Positions 53,420 to 61,877 of a DNA stretch of 64,000 nt are shown piece after piece. Source of the stretch: Phaeodactylibacter xiamenensis (GTDB lineage Bacteria; Bacteroidota; Bacteroidia; Chitinophagales; Saprospiraceae); the NCBI RefSeq assembly GCF_000759025.1, contig NZ_JPOS01000034.1, forward strand, positions 62,001 to 126,000, in the 5' to 3' direction. How positions within the stretch are numbered: position 1 is the first letter of the stretch; each line of letters begins with the position of its first letter. Both the position numbers and the translations under genes were made by a program. The notes under the pieces are model-generated. The model had not been told where the DNA came from. It did no database searches and saw only the letters and a list, made by a program, of their open reading frames with translations.

Positions 53420-54649
53420 CTACTGCTGCGCTTCCAGGTAAATGGCTTTCAGGTAGGCCCCTTCCGGGAAACCAATGGGGTGGTCCGTATCGTGGTAGGT
53501 GCGCCCGCTTTCGCGGAATTGGCGGGGGTGGTTGTCCAGCACTTCCAGTACGGCTTCGAAGAACTCCGGAGCGGTAATGCGGCTTGAACAGGAAGCGAGG
53601 AGGAGCAACCCCTTCGGAGCGACAATTCCGGCTGCCAGTGTAGCAAGTTGACGGTAAGCCTGCAGCGCTTTCTCCCGTTCACTGCGTTGTTTGGCAAAAG
53701 AGGGTGGGTCGACGATGACAATATCAAAGCGCTGACCGGTTTTACTCAACTGCTCCATCTGCTCAAAGGCATCGCCGGTCAATGTCCGGTGGCGGCCTCC
53801 CAAATGGTTTAGGGCTACGTTTTGGGCAGCCATCTCAAGGGCTTGCGCGCTGATGTCCAGGCTGGTTACGGCTGTTGCGCCTCCTGCCAGAGCGTGTACG
53901 GAAAAGCCTCCGGCGTATGCGAAGACGTCAAGAACGGTTTTCTCTTTCGCCAATTCTCCAATGCGTTTCCGGTTGTGCCGGTGGTCGAGGAAATAGCCGG
54001 TTTTATGGCCCTTTACCACATTCGCGGAGAACAACAGCCCGTGTTCCCGAAATAGGATTTCCTCCTTTTCCAGTGTGCCGTGAATGACCTGGCCGTCAGA
54101 CAATCCGTGGCAAAGATCAGGGCGGGCCTGCAGGTTGCGGCTCAGCCGGAGGACAACAGTGGTGCATTCGCTCAAACGGAGTAGGGGAGGCAGTACCATT
54201 TTTAAATAAGGCAGCCAGATAAACGAATAAAGCTTGAGGACCAGCACCTGATCGTATACATCGGCTACGAGGCCCGGCAGCCCGTCATTCTCTCCGTAGA
54301 GGAAGCGGTAGCTGTTGGTATCGGTTTCCAGCAGAGGCTTTCGCCGTTCGTAGGCTTGCTCGATTTTACCTGAAAACCAAAGGGCATCAATCCGTGCCGG
54401 CTGGCCAAACTGCAGGGCTTTAATCCGGATAGGGGAGTGGGGGTCGTACAAACCTGCTGTGAGGAATTTATCTTTTTTACGGTCAAAGATAATCGCCAGG
54501 CTGCCGGCTACGCCTTCTGCGTTTTGTTTAGTGATGGCTTCCTCAAAAATCCAGGGATGCTGTCGCCGAAGTGCGCGTTCCGCTGCCGGCTTGACTTGAA
54601 TAGCCAGGCGTTGAGCCGGCGGGTCAGGTAAATGTGCTAATATCTCCAT
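53420..54649 (-). CDS. RlmI-family class I SAM-dependent rRNA methyltransferase
   Basis: A 409-residue protein from the ATG at 54647-54649. A PUA-like N-terminal domain (AIQVKPAAERALRRQHPWIF) precedes a Rossmann methyltransferase: SAM loop VLDVFAYAGGFSVHALAGGA, acidic strand SLDISAQALEMA, motif IV VIVDPPSFAKQ and catalytic cysteine in LLLASCSSR. RlmI makes m5C1962 in 23S rRNA; the family also contains relatives of other specificity. I prefer this start over the ATG 18 bp upstream because a TACCTTTG -7 box lies just before it. Confidence 0.93.
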   Translation of the reverse strand: MEILAHLPDPPAQRLAIQVKPAAERALRRQHPWIFEEAITKQNAEGVAGSLAIIFDRKKDKFLTAGLYDPHSPIRIKALQFGQPARIDALWFSGKIEQAYERRKPLLETDTNSYRFLYGENDGLPGLVADVYDQVLVLKLYSFIWLPYLKMVLPPLLRLSECTTVVLRLSRNLQARPDLCHGLSDGQVIHGTLEKEEILFREHGLLFSANVVKGHKTGYFLDHRHNRKRIGELAKEKTVLDVFAYAGGFSVHALAGGATAVTSLDISAQALEMAAQNVALNHLGGRHRTLTGDAFEQMEQLSKTGQRFDIVIVDPPSFAKQRSEREKALQAYRQLATLAAGIVAPKGLLLLASCSSRITAPEFFEAVLEVLDNHPRQFRESGRTYHDTDHPIGFPEGAYLKAIYLEAQQ

Positions 54650-54653
54650 TTGG

Positions 54654-54661
54654 CAAAGGTA
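54654..54661 (-). promoter_or_regulatory. Bacteroidota-type -7 box of the methyltransferase gene
   Basis: TACCTTTG on the minus strand, an exact TAnnTTTG match, ends 5 bp before the chosen start codon, implying a nearly leaderless message. No clear -33 TTG was found. Confidence 0.5.
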
Positions 54662-54759
54662 AGGCACTCCCCGTTTTATTCTGATAGGGGCATCGCAGGA
54701 TTATTGAACAAAATGAATGCTCCATACGCTTCAGCAGTTGTTAAATCTTAACAATTTTT

Positions 54760-54777
54760 CATTGCCGTACACTTTTA
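54760..54777. repeat. IS terminal inverted repeat, left
   Basis: CATTGCCGTACACTTTTA; inverted partner at 55978-55995, 18 of 18 paired. Confidence 0.9.
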
Positions 54778-54779
54778 TT

Positions 54780-55853
54780 TCACGGGAAGTTCTTTGAAAA
54801 TTGGAAAGAAAGATTCATAGCATGCCTGACATAAAATCGGACAGCCCTCAGTCCAATCTGAAACACGGACAAGCTATCGATTCGGTCTTTACGGCAGAAT
54901 TTACCCAACTGGGCTGAGGTTCGGGCATCAAACTCGAACAAGATACAGATGATGAAAGCCAGGCTAGCCACGATCAAGAGATTGAACAAGGTTTGAGGCT
55001 CTTCAATCCTGGTTTTATGAATGTGGAATCCGCGAGATTTGATATCGCCGAAAAAGGTTTCAATGTGATACCTCTTTCGGTAATATGTTTCGGCTTGCGG
55101 GCCATATTCCAAGCTGGTCAACAGATACAAAGGTCGGTCATATCGGGTCCGGTCATGCCAGAACAAGACATTGACTGGCCCAAACCCTTGCTTAGTCACA
55201 TACATTTGGGGCAGGAACAAGCTTTTTTGACCGATACTTGCGGCCAAATGGCCAAAAGCCGAAGCATTCTCCATGTTCGGATGATCGGCTACCAAAGTAT
55301 CCTTCGCCGTTTTTAGCACGTACTCCCAACCGTGAGCCAAACAAGACTGTTGCAACTCGCAGCCGTCGAATTCGGCATCTCCCAGCAGGAAAATCCGGCA
55401 ATCCTGTTCCAGGATACTGTCCATAAGCATCGCCACTTGACCGATAATGGCCACGTGCATGTGTTCCGGGAAATGGCCTTTGGGAGCTTTACGAACTACC
55501 CAACAAATGGGAATGGCTCGCCTGCGCCAGATTACACTGACCATCAGCGCCATGCAGTCTTTGCCCACACAGGAGCCATCGATGGCCAGAACTAACTCTC
55601 CAGCCTTGCTCAGAGAGTGGAGAATCGGAAGAAGGTAGGGTATAAAGTGTACCGTGACATCGGTCCACTTATTTTGCAACCAACGCTTGGCCTTCTTGAC
55701 CCGACTTTCCAGGTCAGTGGGGTCTTCCATATGGCGGCCCAACTCTGATAAAGATGCCCGGCCACCTTTGATTAAGGCACCTAATAAACCAGATAAGACG
55801 GTTAATCGACGCAAGGCGTTGCCTTGTGGAACCTCAGATTGATGCTTTATCAA
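54780..55853 (-). CDS. IS4-family DDE transposase
   Basis: A 357-residue protein. Catalytic acids: Asp in LVLAIDGSCVGKDC (DDE 1), Asp in FLLGDAEFDGCEL (DDE 2), and Glu within the IS4 signature Y-(2)-R-(3)-E-(6)-K, read as YRKRYHIETFFGDIK. N-terminal helical DNA-binding part includes LSELGRHMEDPTDLESRVKK. Complete with no frameshift. It catalyses cut-and-paste transposition of the surrounding element. It is placed between the methyltransferase and a small secreted-protein gene without breaking either. Confidence 0.95.
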   Translation of the reverse strand: MIKHQSEVPQGNALRRLTVLSGLLGALIKGGRASLSELGRHMEDPTDLESRVKKAKRWLQNKWTDVTVHFIPYLLPILHSLSKAGELVLAIDGSCVGKDCMALMVSVIWRRRAIPICWVVRKAPKGHFPEHMHVAIIGQVAMLMDSILEQDCRIFLLGDAEFDGCELQQSCLAHGWEYVLKTAKDTLVADHPNMENASAFGHLAASIGQKSLFLPQMYVTKQGFGPVNVLFWHDRTRYDRPLYLLTSLEYGPQAETYYRKRYHIETFFGDIKSRGFHIHKTRIEEPQTLFNLLIVASLAFIICILFEFDARTSAQLGKFCRKDRIDSLSVFQIGLRAVRFYVRHAMNLSFQFSKNFP

Positions 55854-55887
55854 CCATTTTTTAGATCTTTGCAGAACGGCATTTTGA

Positions 55888-55929
55888 AAGGGTTTTCTGC
55901 AAAGATTTTTAAAATCTCAGAAAACCCTT
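55888..55929 (+). terminator. Rho-independent terminator inside the IS
   Basis: Perfect 12-bp stem AAGGGTTTTCTG / CAGAAAACCCTT followed on the plus strand by ATTTTTTCT. It lies upstream of the transposase start and would stop plus-strand transcripts, or fold in the transposase mRNA leader and limit its expression. Confidence 0.7.
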
Positions 55930-55977
55930 ATTTTTTCTGTCTCTCTTTCCAAACTTTCAATGAACTTTTTGCCGAGC

Positions 55978-55995
55978 TAAAAGTGTACGGCAATG
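55978..55995. repeat. IS terminal inverted repeat, right
   Basis: Inverted copy of 54760-54777, 18 of 18 paired. Confidence 0.9.
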
Positions 55996-56101
55996 AAAAC
56001 AATTTTAAGATTCTTCAGCCTGCTGCTGTTAGTACCCTATTAAATTGCCCGGCTTTGCGTTAACCCTCCGTTAAAGCCCTGCATCGTATGTGTAAACCCC
56101 C

Positions 56102-56109
56102 TATCTTTG
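56102..56109 (+). promoter_or_regulatory. Bacteroidota-type -7 box
   Basis: TATCTTTG, an exact TAnnTTTG match, 23 bp before the ATG of the small exported protein. A -33 TTG is not obvious. Confidence 0.55.
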
Positions 56110-56132
56110 AAGTGTAATCAAAAACAAAAGCC

Positions 56133-56438
56133 ATGAAAAAGCAACTGCTCGCATTATCCTTCGCCCTGGCCTTCGGGCTGACCCTCACCGCACAATCTGC
56201 TGATCAGAACCCGCGGGCACAGTTGGCTTACAAAGCATACCAAACGGAAAACCCCACTGACCACGCCAACACTATGGGGGTGACGATGGATCAGACCTAC
56301 GAAGCCTACGACCCCATTCTGATCAAAGAGGCCCGTCGTCAGGAACGCCGCGATTTCCGCCGGCAGCTCCGCCTCGAAAGGGCCCGCCGGCCGCAGTTTA
56401 TTGCCCCACGCCGCCCATGGGGCTGGAACCGCTGGTAA
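56133..56438 (+). CDS. Small exported basic protein
   Basis: A 101-residue protein with a signal peptide (KKQLLALSFALAFGLTLTAQ) and a mature part ending in an arginine-rich segment (ARRQERRDFRRQLRLERARR) and a short proline/tryptophan tail. I recognise no family. It may bind an acidic envelope polymer (inference from composition). It is followed after 98 bp by lpoB. Confidence 0.65.
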   Translation: MKKQLLALSFALAFGLTLTAQSADQNPRAQLAYKAYQTENPTDHANTMGVTMDQTYEAYDPILIKEARRQERRDFRRQLRLERARRPQFIAPRRPWGWNRW

Positions 56439-56536
56439 ACTCCGGCCAAACTTTCTAAAATTAACAAAACGAAACAGGTGCCTGCCAGATCGTATCCACC
56501 AGTCTGGCATGCACCCTACACCAAAACACAATCTAC

Positions 56537-57118
56537 ATGAAACCCTTCCTCCCTCTTTTGTTTTTCGCTATCCTTCTCGGCACCTCCTGCAATCGTCAGG
56601 TACAACGTATTGAAACCGATACGACCGTGGACCTCAGCGGGCGCTGGAATGACACTGACGCCCGCCTGACTGCTGCCGAACTGGTCTCTGAAATTATGGG
56701 GCAACCCTGGCTGGAGCGCCACAAACGCAATAACAGCGGGGAAGAACCCGTGGTCATCGTTGGTATGGTGGAAAACAAATCCCATGAACATATCGAAGCG
56801 GAAGTCTTTATCAAGGAATTGGAAAAAGCCTTCGTCAAAAGCGGACGGGTACGCCTCGTGCAGGGCGGTGCCAAGCGCGAGCAAATCCGCCGCGAGCGGG
56901 CCGATCAGCAAAACAACGCCTCCCAGTCTACTATGAAAAGCTGGGGGCTCGAAGTTGGCGCTGACTATATGCTGCAGGGCTCTATCAACTCCATTATGGA
57001 CGCCTACAAGCGCAAGAAAGTCATCTACTACCAGATTGATATGACCCTGACCAACATGGAGACCAATGAGGTGGTCTGGATTGGAGATAAGAAGATTAAG
57101 AAGTTTGTGAAAAATTAA
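56537..57118 (+). CDS. lpoB: LpoB-type penicillin-binding protein activator lipoprotein
   Basis: A 193-residue lipoprotein (LLGTSC, Cys18) with family phrases DLSGRWNDTDARLTAAELV, VVIVGMVENKSHEHIE and SWGLEVGADYMLQGSINS. In gammaproteobacteria LpoB is an outer-membrane activator of PBP1b; in Bacteroidota the role is by homology. It opens a four-gene plus-strand run (with the next three genes) that looks like an envelope operon. The association of lpoB with a COG3014 gene is one I know from other bacteria. Confidence 0.92.
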   Translation: MKPFLPLLFFAILLGTSCNRQVQRIETDTTVDLSGRWNDTDARLTAAELVSEIMGQPWLERHKRNNSGEEPVVIVGMVENKSHEHIEAEVFIKELEKAFVKSGRVRLVQGGAKREQIRRERADQQNNASQSTMKSWGLEVGADYMLQGSINSIMDAYKRKKVIYYQIDMTLTNMETNEVVWIGDKKIKKFVKN

Positions 57119-57207
57119 CAGAAGGACTGAATCTGTTAGTTCGGGGGCTGCTCCTTGTGATCAGCCCCTGCTTTCCCTGCTTTTTCTCGCCCCAACCTGA
57201 GACGCCC

Positions 57208-58755
57208 ATGAAATACCTTTACCTACTGTCGCTGTTTATCCTGGCCGGTGGGCTTACCTCCTGTGCTTCCTTCGAGCGCTACCGGATACTTTACAATGAC
57301 CGCATTGAGGCCGGCAACGTCGAAGAGGCCACCCGGCTGATCGAAAATAAGCGGTTTTACAAAAAAGACCGCAACGAAGTACTTCGCTACCTGGAGCTGG
57401 GGGCGCTGGCCCGCATGCAAGGCGATCTCGCAAAGAGCAACGAATACCTCAATAAGGCTGATCTGCTCATCGAGGACAGACGGGCTTCTATCGGATCACA
57501 AGGCCTGGCGGTAGTCAGCAACCCACGGGTACTCCCTTATCGTACAGAGTACTTTGAGAATATTGCCGTCCATTACCTCAAAAGCCTGAACTACCTTCAA
57601 CTGAATGATGTGTCAGCGGCCCGGGTGGAAGCCCGCCGCACCAATATCCGCCTACAGGAACTCAATGACGCCGTACCAGAAAAGCCACTGAAGTACCACG
57701 ACGACGTACTTGGGCACATTACCATGGGGCTGAGTTACGAGATGAACGGAGAGTGGAACAATGCCTTCATCGCTTACCGCAACGCTGCTGAACTTTTCAT
57801 TCAGGAGGGCAAAGTACAGCCCTATATGGGGGTGCGAATTCCCGAACAGCTCAAATGTGACCTCGTTCGTATGGCGGATCAGCTTGGGTTTGCCAATGAT
57901 GCCAGCCGGTATCGCAGATTGCTCAGCCCACGCTGCAAGGATGATGTGGGCGAAGGTGGCTCGCTTGTGCTCTTTTGGGAAAATGGTCAGGGGCCGGTCA
58001 AGGAAGAAAATATCATCGGGTTTGATGTGATGCGCCGGGGCGACCGCTCGCAAGTCCGCTTCGTGAATAACAGCATGGGGATGGAGTACGATTTTGGGGA
58101 GGACATCTATAACGAATACAATGGCTTTGCCGGTATCAATACTGTTCGGCTGGCACTGCCAATATTCCGCCCACGTGAGTATCCGCTCTATCGTGCAGAT
58201 ATCAAATACCCTGGTGGCATACAGCGAATGGAAATGCTCGAAGACCTGAATGTGGTAGCGGAGCAGTCTCTGCGAGACCGCTTTGGGCGGGAGCTGGCTA
58301 ATGCGCTGATCCGTCTGGCCGCCAAGGAGGCCGTGGAGGCGGGCCTGCGTTCCATCAAAACGAAAAAGAAAGACGGCGATGAAGACAACGATGGAGACGA
58401 AGAGCAGAAAAAATCAAAAGACGAGGATAAAGACGAGGAAGAGGACGTGGAATATGACGAAACGCTCGGCCTCATCCTGGGCACCACAATGAGCATCGTC
58501 AACGCCGCTACTGAGCGTGCTGACATCCGATCCTGGCAAACCCTGCCGGCAGAAATCCATTATCAGCGGGTGCCACTGAAGCGGGGCGCTAATGAAATCC
58601 GAGTGACCTTTTATAACCGATACAATCAACGCCTGGAAGAGCATTACCTGCGCATCAATGGCGGGGGCAGGCTGCAGGTCAGGCATGTAATCACACCCGA
58701 CAGCCGCGTATTACAACCGGCTGCCACTCAAAATCAAAAACCTGTACAACCATGA
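57208..58755 (+). CDS. COG3014-like TPR lipoprotein
   Basis: A 515-residue lipoprotein from the ATG at 57208 (lipobox GLTSC, Cys19); the in-frame GTG at 57157 would bury the signal. TPR-like helices fill residues 30-230 (NVEEATRLIENKRFYKKDRN, GEWNNAFIAYRNAAELFIQ). A beta-rich C-terminal part follows, broken near residues 385-420 by a Lys/Asp/Glu-only linker (KKKDGDEDNDGDEEQ). It resembles the COG3014 family that accompanies lpoB; the function is unknown. Its stop overlaps the next start (ATGA). Confidence 0.82.
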   Translation: MKYLYLLSLFILAGGLTSCASFERYRILYNDRIEAGNVEEATRLIENKRFYKKDRNEVLRYLELGALARMQGDLAKSNEYLNKADLLIEDRRASIGSQGLAVVSNPRVLPYRTEYFENIAVHYLKSLNYLQLNDVSAARVEARRTNIRLQELNDAVPEKPLKYHDDVLGHITMGLSYEMNGEWNNAFIAYRNAAELFIQEGKVQPYMGVRIPEQLKCDLVRMADQLGFANDASRYRRLLSPRCKDDVGEGGSLVLFWENGQGPVKEENIIGFDVMRRGDRSQVRFVNNSMGMEYDFGEDIYNEYNGFAGINTVRLALPIFRPREYPLYRADIKYPGGIQRMEMLEDLNVVAEQSLRDRFGRELANALIRLAAKEAVEAGLRSIKTKKKDGDEDNDGDEEQKKSKDEDKDEEEDVEYDETLGLILGTTMSIVNAATERADIRSWQTLPAEIHYQRVPLKRGANEIRVTFYNRYNQRLEEHYLRINGGGRLQVRHVITPDSRVLQPAATQNQKPVQP

Positions 58756-59459
58756 GAACGATATTGCTCACTTGCTTTATGACCCTGATGGCCGTAGCGG
58801 CCTTCGGGCAAGACAAAATGGACGTTATTTACCTCAAAAACGGACAAGTCATCAAAGGCTCCATCATCAAACCTATGGATGCGGATGGCGTGCAGATTAT
58901 GACAACCGAGAGTGATGTGTACACCTTCTCGCCGGATGAGGTACGCCGTATTGTCCGGGAGGAAGTTCCGCACGATAACCTGAAGAACAAAATCATTGTC
59001 CATGATGGAGAGGGGTTCACTAATATCACCACCCTGGGCTACGGTTTTGGTATTGGGACAATAGGGGACGAACGGGCCGTTAATAATGATGAAGATTACT
59101 TTGCGATCCACACCGTCAATGGCTACCACATCAACCGCAGTGTGAGCCTGGGTCTGGGGGTAGGTGTGGAATGGTATGGCGATTATGAGCTCGTGCCGCT
59201 TTACGCTGATGTCCGGTACTATCCGACCCTTACCGAGTGGGCGCCTTTCTTCTACGGCGACCTGGGCTACGGGCTGGGCTTTTTGGACGAGGCAACGGAT
59301 GGGGGCATTATGTTCGGTGTCGGAGGCGGTATTCAGCGCTCCGTCAATCCAAATATGGCTTATGTGGCCTCCTTTGGCTACCGGTATCAGGAGAATACCC
59401 TGGGCACCCGAAATGCAGATGCCCATTTTCTGCAGTTTAGCGTAGGGCTGAAGTTCTAA
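58752..59459 (+). CDS. Outer-membrane beta-barrel-like protein
   Basis: A 235-residue protein with a signal peptide (RTILLTCFMTLMAVAAFGQ). The first domain is short and beta-rich (VIYLKNGQVIKGSIIKPMDA). It then changes to repeated amphipathic strands ending with a terminal Phe (QFSVGLKF), as in small OmpW/OmpA-like barrels (VSLGLGVGVEWYGDYELVP, APFFYGDLGYGLGFL). It is translationally coupled to the upstream lipoprotein. Likely an envelope component of the lpoB operon. Confidence 0.8.
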   Translation: MRTILLTCFMTLMAVAAFGQDKMDVIYLKNGQVIKGSIIKPMDADGVQIMTTESDVYTFSPDEVRRIVREEVPHDNLKNKIIVHDGEGFTNITTLGYGFGIGTIGDERAVNNDEDYFAIHTVNGYHINRSVSLGLGVGVEWYGDYELVPLYADVRYYPTLTEWAPFFYGDLGYGLGFLDEATDGGIMFGVGGGIQRSVNPNMAYVASFGYRYQENTLGTRNADAHFLQFSVGLKF

Positions 59460-59479
59460 ATCTTCTTATCTTCAGCCCC

Positions 59480-60550
59480 ATGGGGCTACTCCAAAACATA
59501 TCACTGCAGTGGGATCTGTGGATCGGTAAATACCGGGCCTTCTTTGTCACAGAAGCTCAGGACCGGGAAGCTTGCGAGCGATTGTTGAATTACGACAGCG
59601 CCCGCGAGCTTCCCGAAAAAGGGCAGCTCGTGGCTTGTCAGGATACCCGGCGCGGTAAAATCATTGCCTGTCTGGTGCTGAGCAATGCTGTAGACCGGGC
59701 AGAAGAGGCGGCAGAAGCGTTTGGATATGTGAAGACAGGCTATCTGCCCAAGCTGGCTGTGGTTTCTCATTTATCTTTTGATAGCGCTTACCTCAATACC
59801 CCTGCTGTACCTGTGCTGCTGAGCCACTGCTTTGTGGAGGTCCTGAAAGCCGAAGGGCAGGCATTGCTCATGCAGTGCGACCCTGGGCATTATTCCATCT
59901 ATAAGCGTTTGGGGATGCGCCCCATCGGCCCGCTGCAAATGGGGGAGGGGGGCGATTTTCAAATCCCTATGATCGGACTGCCGGATATGGAGTACCTTTC
60001 CGTCATTCACTCTCCTTTGTTACCCATGCTTCGCGGGGTGTCTTTTGACCGTTATCAGGAAATTTGCGACTGGTACTATCAATTGGTTCGCGAGCACAAA
60101 GAGCTACAAACCGGTACCGCTTTTTACCCGGAAGACCACGATGATTTCCATGGGCACCATGTCATTACGGAAGGATTGAGCGAAGCCGGTACCGCTGCTT
60201 TCCTTAAGGATGCCATAATTGTCAATTGCCGGCAGGACGAAGTGTTGTTTGCAGAAAATGATGCAGGCAAAGCTATCGGTTACGTGCGCAAAGGCCTGCT
60301 GAGGGTGGAAATTGGCGGGCAGACAGTGGTGATGCTGGGAGAAGGCGACCTCTTCGGGGAGATTGCCTACATTCTAAATACCAAGCGCACTGCAAAGATT
60401 GTCTCCGCCAGCCCGGATACAGAAGTCGTCCTCTTTCAGGAATCCGCTATCGACCAGTTAACAGAGGAATCAGACCGCACCATTATTTGGCGCAACCTGG
60501 CAAAAGTATTGGCTCAGAGGGTGGTAGTCACCAGTAAGCTGCTCAAGTAA
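59480..60550 (+). CDS. GNAT-like acyltransferase fused to a cyclic nucleotide-binding domain
   Basis: A 356-residue protein. Residues 1-200 look like a GNAT/FeeM-type acyltransferase (YLPKLAVVSHLSFDSAYLNT; MQCDPGHYSIYKRLGMRPIG). Residues about 240-350 are a cNMP-binding domain (DEVLFAENDAGKAIGYVRKG, GEGDLFGEIAYILNTKRTA); FGEIA...RTA is the phosphate-binding cassette. It probably is an enzyme switched by cAMP or cGMP, or a docking sensor. It is the last gene of the lpoB-led run, 20 bp after the barrel gene. Substrate unknown; convergent with 60554-60970. Confidence 0.82.
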   Translation: MGLLQNISLQWDLWIGKYRAFFVTEAQDREACERLLNYDSARELPEKGQLVACQDTRRGKIIACLVLSNAVDRAEEAAEAFGYVKTGYLPKLAVVSHLSFDSAYLNTPAVPVLLSHCFVEVLKAEGQALLMQCDPGHYSIYKRLGMRPIGPLQMGEGGDFQIPMIGLPDMEYLSVIHSPLLPMLRGVSFDRYQEICDWYYQLVREHKELQTGTAFYPEDHDDFHGHHVITEGLSEAGTAAFLKDAIIVNCRQDEVLFAENDAGKAIGYVRKGLLRVEIGGQTVVMLGEGDLFGEIAYILNTKRTAKIVSASPDTEVVLFQESAIDQLTEESDRTIIWRNLAKVLAQRVVVTSKLLK

Positions 60551-60553
60551 GCG

Positions 60554-60970
60554 TTACTTTACTTCCTCCACCTGATAAATGAAGTAATTCGTATCCCCCT
60601 GCCAGGGCATTGCCTTATATTTTTCCCGGTAGTAGAGCTTGACTTGTTTGCCTTCATAGTTTTGAAGCTTCTCATAAACCTCATTTTGCCAAACGGAGAA
60701 CTCCCAGATGTTCCCGGAAACGCCGTCACTGGCATTTTGGCGGAAGCCGCCCAGGTTCAGCTGCCCTTCGTAGGTCTTAAATACCACGCCTTTATTGGAA
60801 ATCTTAATCAGGGTGCCTGCCCGGGTACCTTCACTGTAAGTCCAGTTGCAGACCCATAGGTAGCTCGCTCCGCCTACTATGGCCAGGGTGAGCAGGATGA
60901 AAAAGAATCGCTTGATCCAGCCACCTACCGTGCCGGCTCCATCTTTAATAACTTGTTTAAACTCGCTCAT
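60554..60970 (-). CDS. Small membrane protein of unknown function
   Basis: A 138-residue protein with one membrane helix near residues 20-42 (FFFILLTLAIVGGASYLWVC) and a C-terminal globular beta domain (TLIKISNKGVVFKTYEGQLN, KQVKLYYREKYKAMPWQGD). It is conserved among Bacteroidota under various uninformative labels, including wrongly 6-phosphogluconate dehydrogenase. It has a 14-bp palindrome just upstream. Confidence 0.8.
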   Translation of the reverse strand: MSEFKQVIKDGAGTVGGWIKRFFFILLTLAIVGGASYLWVCNWTYSEGTRAGTLIKISNKGVVFKTYEGQLNLGGFRQNASDGVSGNIWEFSVWQNEVYEKLQNYEGKQVKLYYREKYKAMPWQGDTNYFIYQVEEVK

Positions 60971-60986
60971 AGTCGTTTAGCTTTGT

Positions 60987-61000
60987 CTGCAATATTGCAG
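60987..61000. promoter_or_regulatory. Candidate operator palindrome
   Basis: Perfect 14-bp palindrome CTGCAATATTGCAG, 17 bp upstream of the small membrane protein start. Confidence 0.4.
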
Positions 61001-61030
61001 AAAGTTGGCGGGATTTTCAAATCAAAAACA

Positions 61031-61063
61031 ATGCCCGTAAGGCGAAGGTTACCTTACGGGCAT
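61031..61063 (-). terminator. Terminator of msrA
   Basis: 12-bp perfect stem ATGCCCGTAAGG / CCTTACGGGCAT, followed on the minus strand by TGTTTTTGAT. Confidence 0.85.
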
Positions 61064-61092
61064 AGGGAGCAGGGCAGCGCTAAAGGGTTGTT

Positions 61093-61794
61093 TTAGGGCT
61101 TTTTGTACTGATTTTTCAGCAGCTCCGGGTGCGCCTTCATAAATTTCTCAATCTTGGGCATCGACACGCCGACCACATAGGGCTGATTGGGATTGTGAAC
61201 GATGTAGTCCTGATGATACCCTTCGGCTGTGTAGAAAGTACTGAGCGGGCTGAGTTTGGTCACAATTGGCTTTTGGAATTTACCGCTTTCCTCCAGCTGT
61301 TGTATAAAAGCTTCTGCCCGGGCCTTTTCGTACGTATCCGCATAGAAAATAGCAGAACGGTACTGCGGTCCAACATCCGGCCCCTGCCGGTTGAGCTGCG
61401 TGGGGTCGTGGCCTGCAAAAAAGGCAGTGAGTAGCTCGTCGTAGCTGACTACGGTGGAATCGTAGTAAACGATGACCGATTCTGCATAGTCCGTCATACC
61501 GGAAGCCACCTTTTTGTAGGTTGGGTCGGCGGTGGTTCCTCCTGCGTAGCCGGAAATGGCCTCCTCTACGCCTTCCACGCGCTCGAATACGGCTTCCACA
61601 CACCAAAAGCATCCGCCTGCAAAGACCGCTTTAGAAAGATCGTCATAGGGGGCATCGATGTCGTCAACCGGGACAACGCCCTCCGGGTAATCCATTTTTT
61701 GGCTTTTTTCAGCCATAGTACTATTGGTCTTCTGCGAATTGGCACAACTGAGTACCATAGTGCTCAACGTTAGGAAAAGAAATATGCGTTTCAT
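61093..61794 (-). CDS. msrA: Peptide methionine-(S)-S-oxide reductase, lipoprotein form
   Basis: A 233-residue protein from the ATG at 61792-61794; it carries a lipoprotein signal (LSTMVLSC, Cys17), so it is membrane-anchored and periplasmic or surface-exposed. Catalytic GGCFWC motif at residues 60-65 (Cys62). Other motifs: GYAGGTTADPTYKKV, PTQLNRQGPDVGPQYRSAI and TAEGYHQDYI. It repairs oxidised methionine in exported proteins. No msrB domain is attached or adjacent. Confidence 0.95.
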   Translation of the reverse strand: MKRIFLFLTLSTMVLSCANSQKTNSTMAEKSQKMDYPEGVVPVDDIDAPYDDLSKAVFAGGCFWCVEAVFERVEGVEEAISGYAGGTTADPTYKKVASGMTDYAESVIVYYDSTVVSYDELLTAFFAGHDPTQLNRQGPDVGPQYRSAIFYADTYEKARAEAFIQQLEESGKFQKPIVTKLSPLSTFYTAEGYHQDYIVHNPNQPYVVGVSMPKIEKFMKAHPELLKNQYKKP

Positions 61795-61877
61795 TTTTTT
61801 TCTTTTGGTAACAGGAATATGGCTCAATTTGTTAACGCCAGGGGAGCTTCAATGGTGAGCGGGCGACAAGTCGGAGC

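Larger units (their letters stand above)
54759..55997 (-). mobile_element. IS4-family insertion sequence, about 1.24 kb, with target duplication
   Basis: Identical 18-bp terminal inverted repeats CATTGCCGTACACTTTTA lie at 54760-54777 and (inverted) 55978-55995. A 9-bp direct repeat AACAATTTT flanks the element at 54750-54758 and 55998-56006, fitting a target-site duplication; the exact outer edge is uncertain by one or two bases. One transposase gene fills it. Structure looks intact and therefore recent. Confidence 0.88.
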
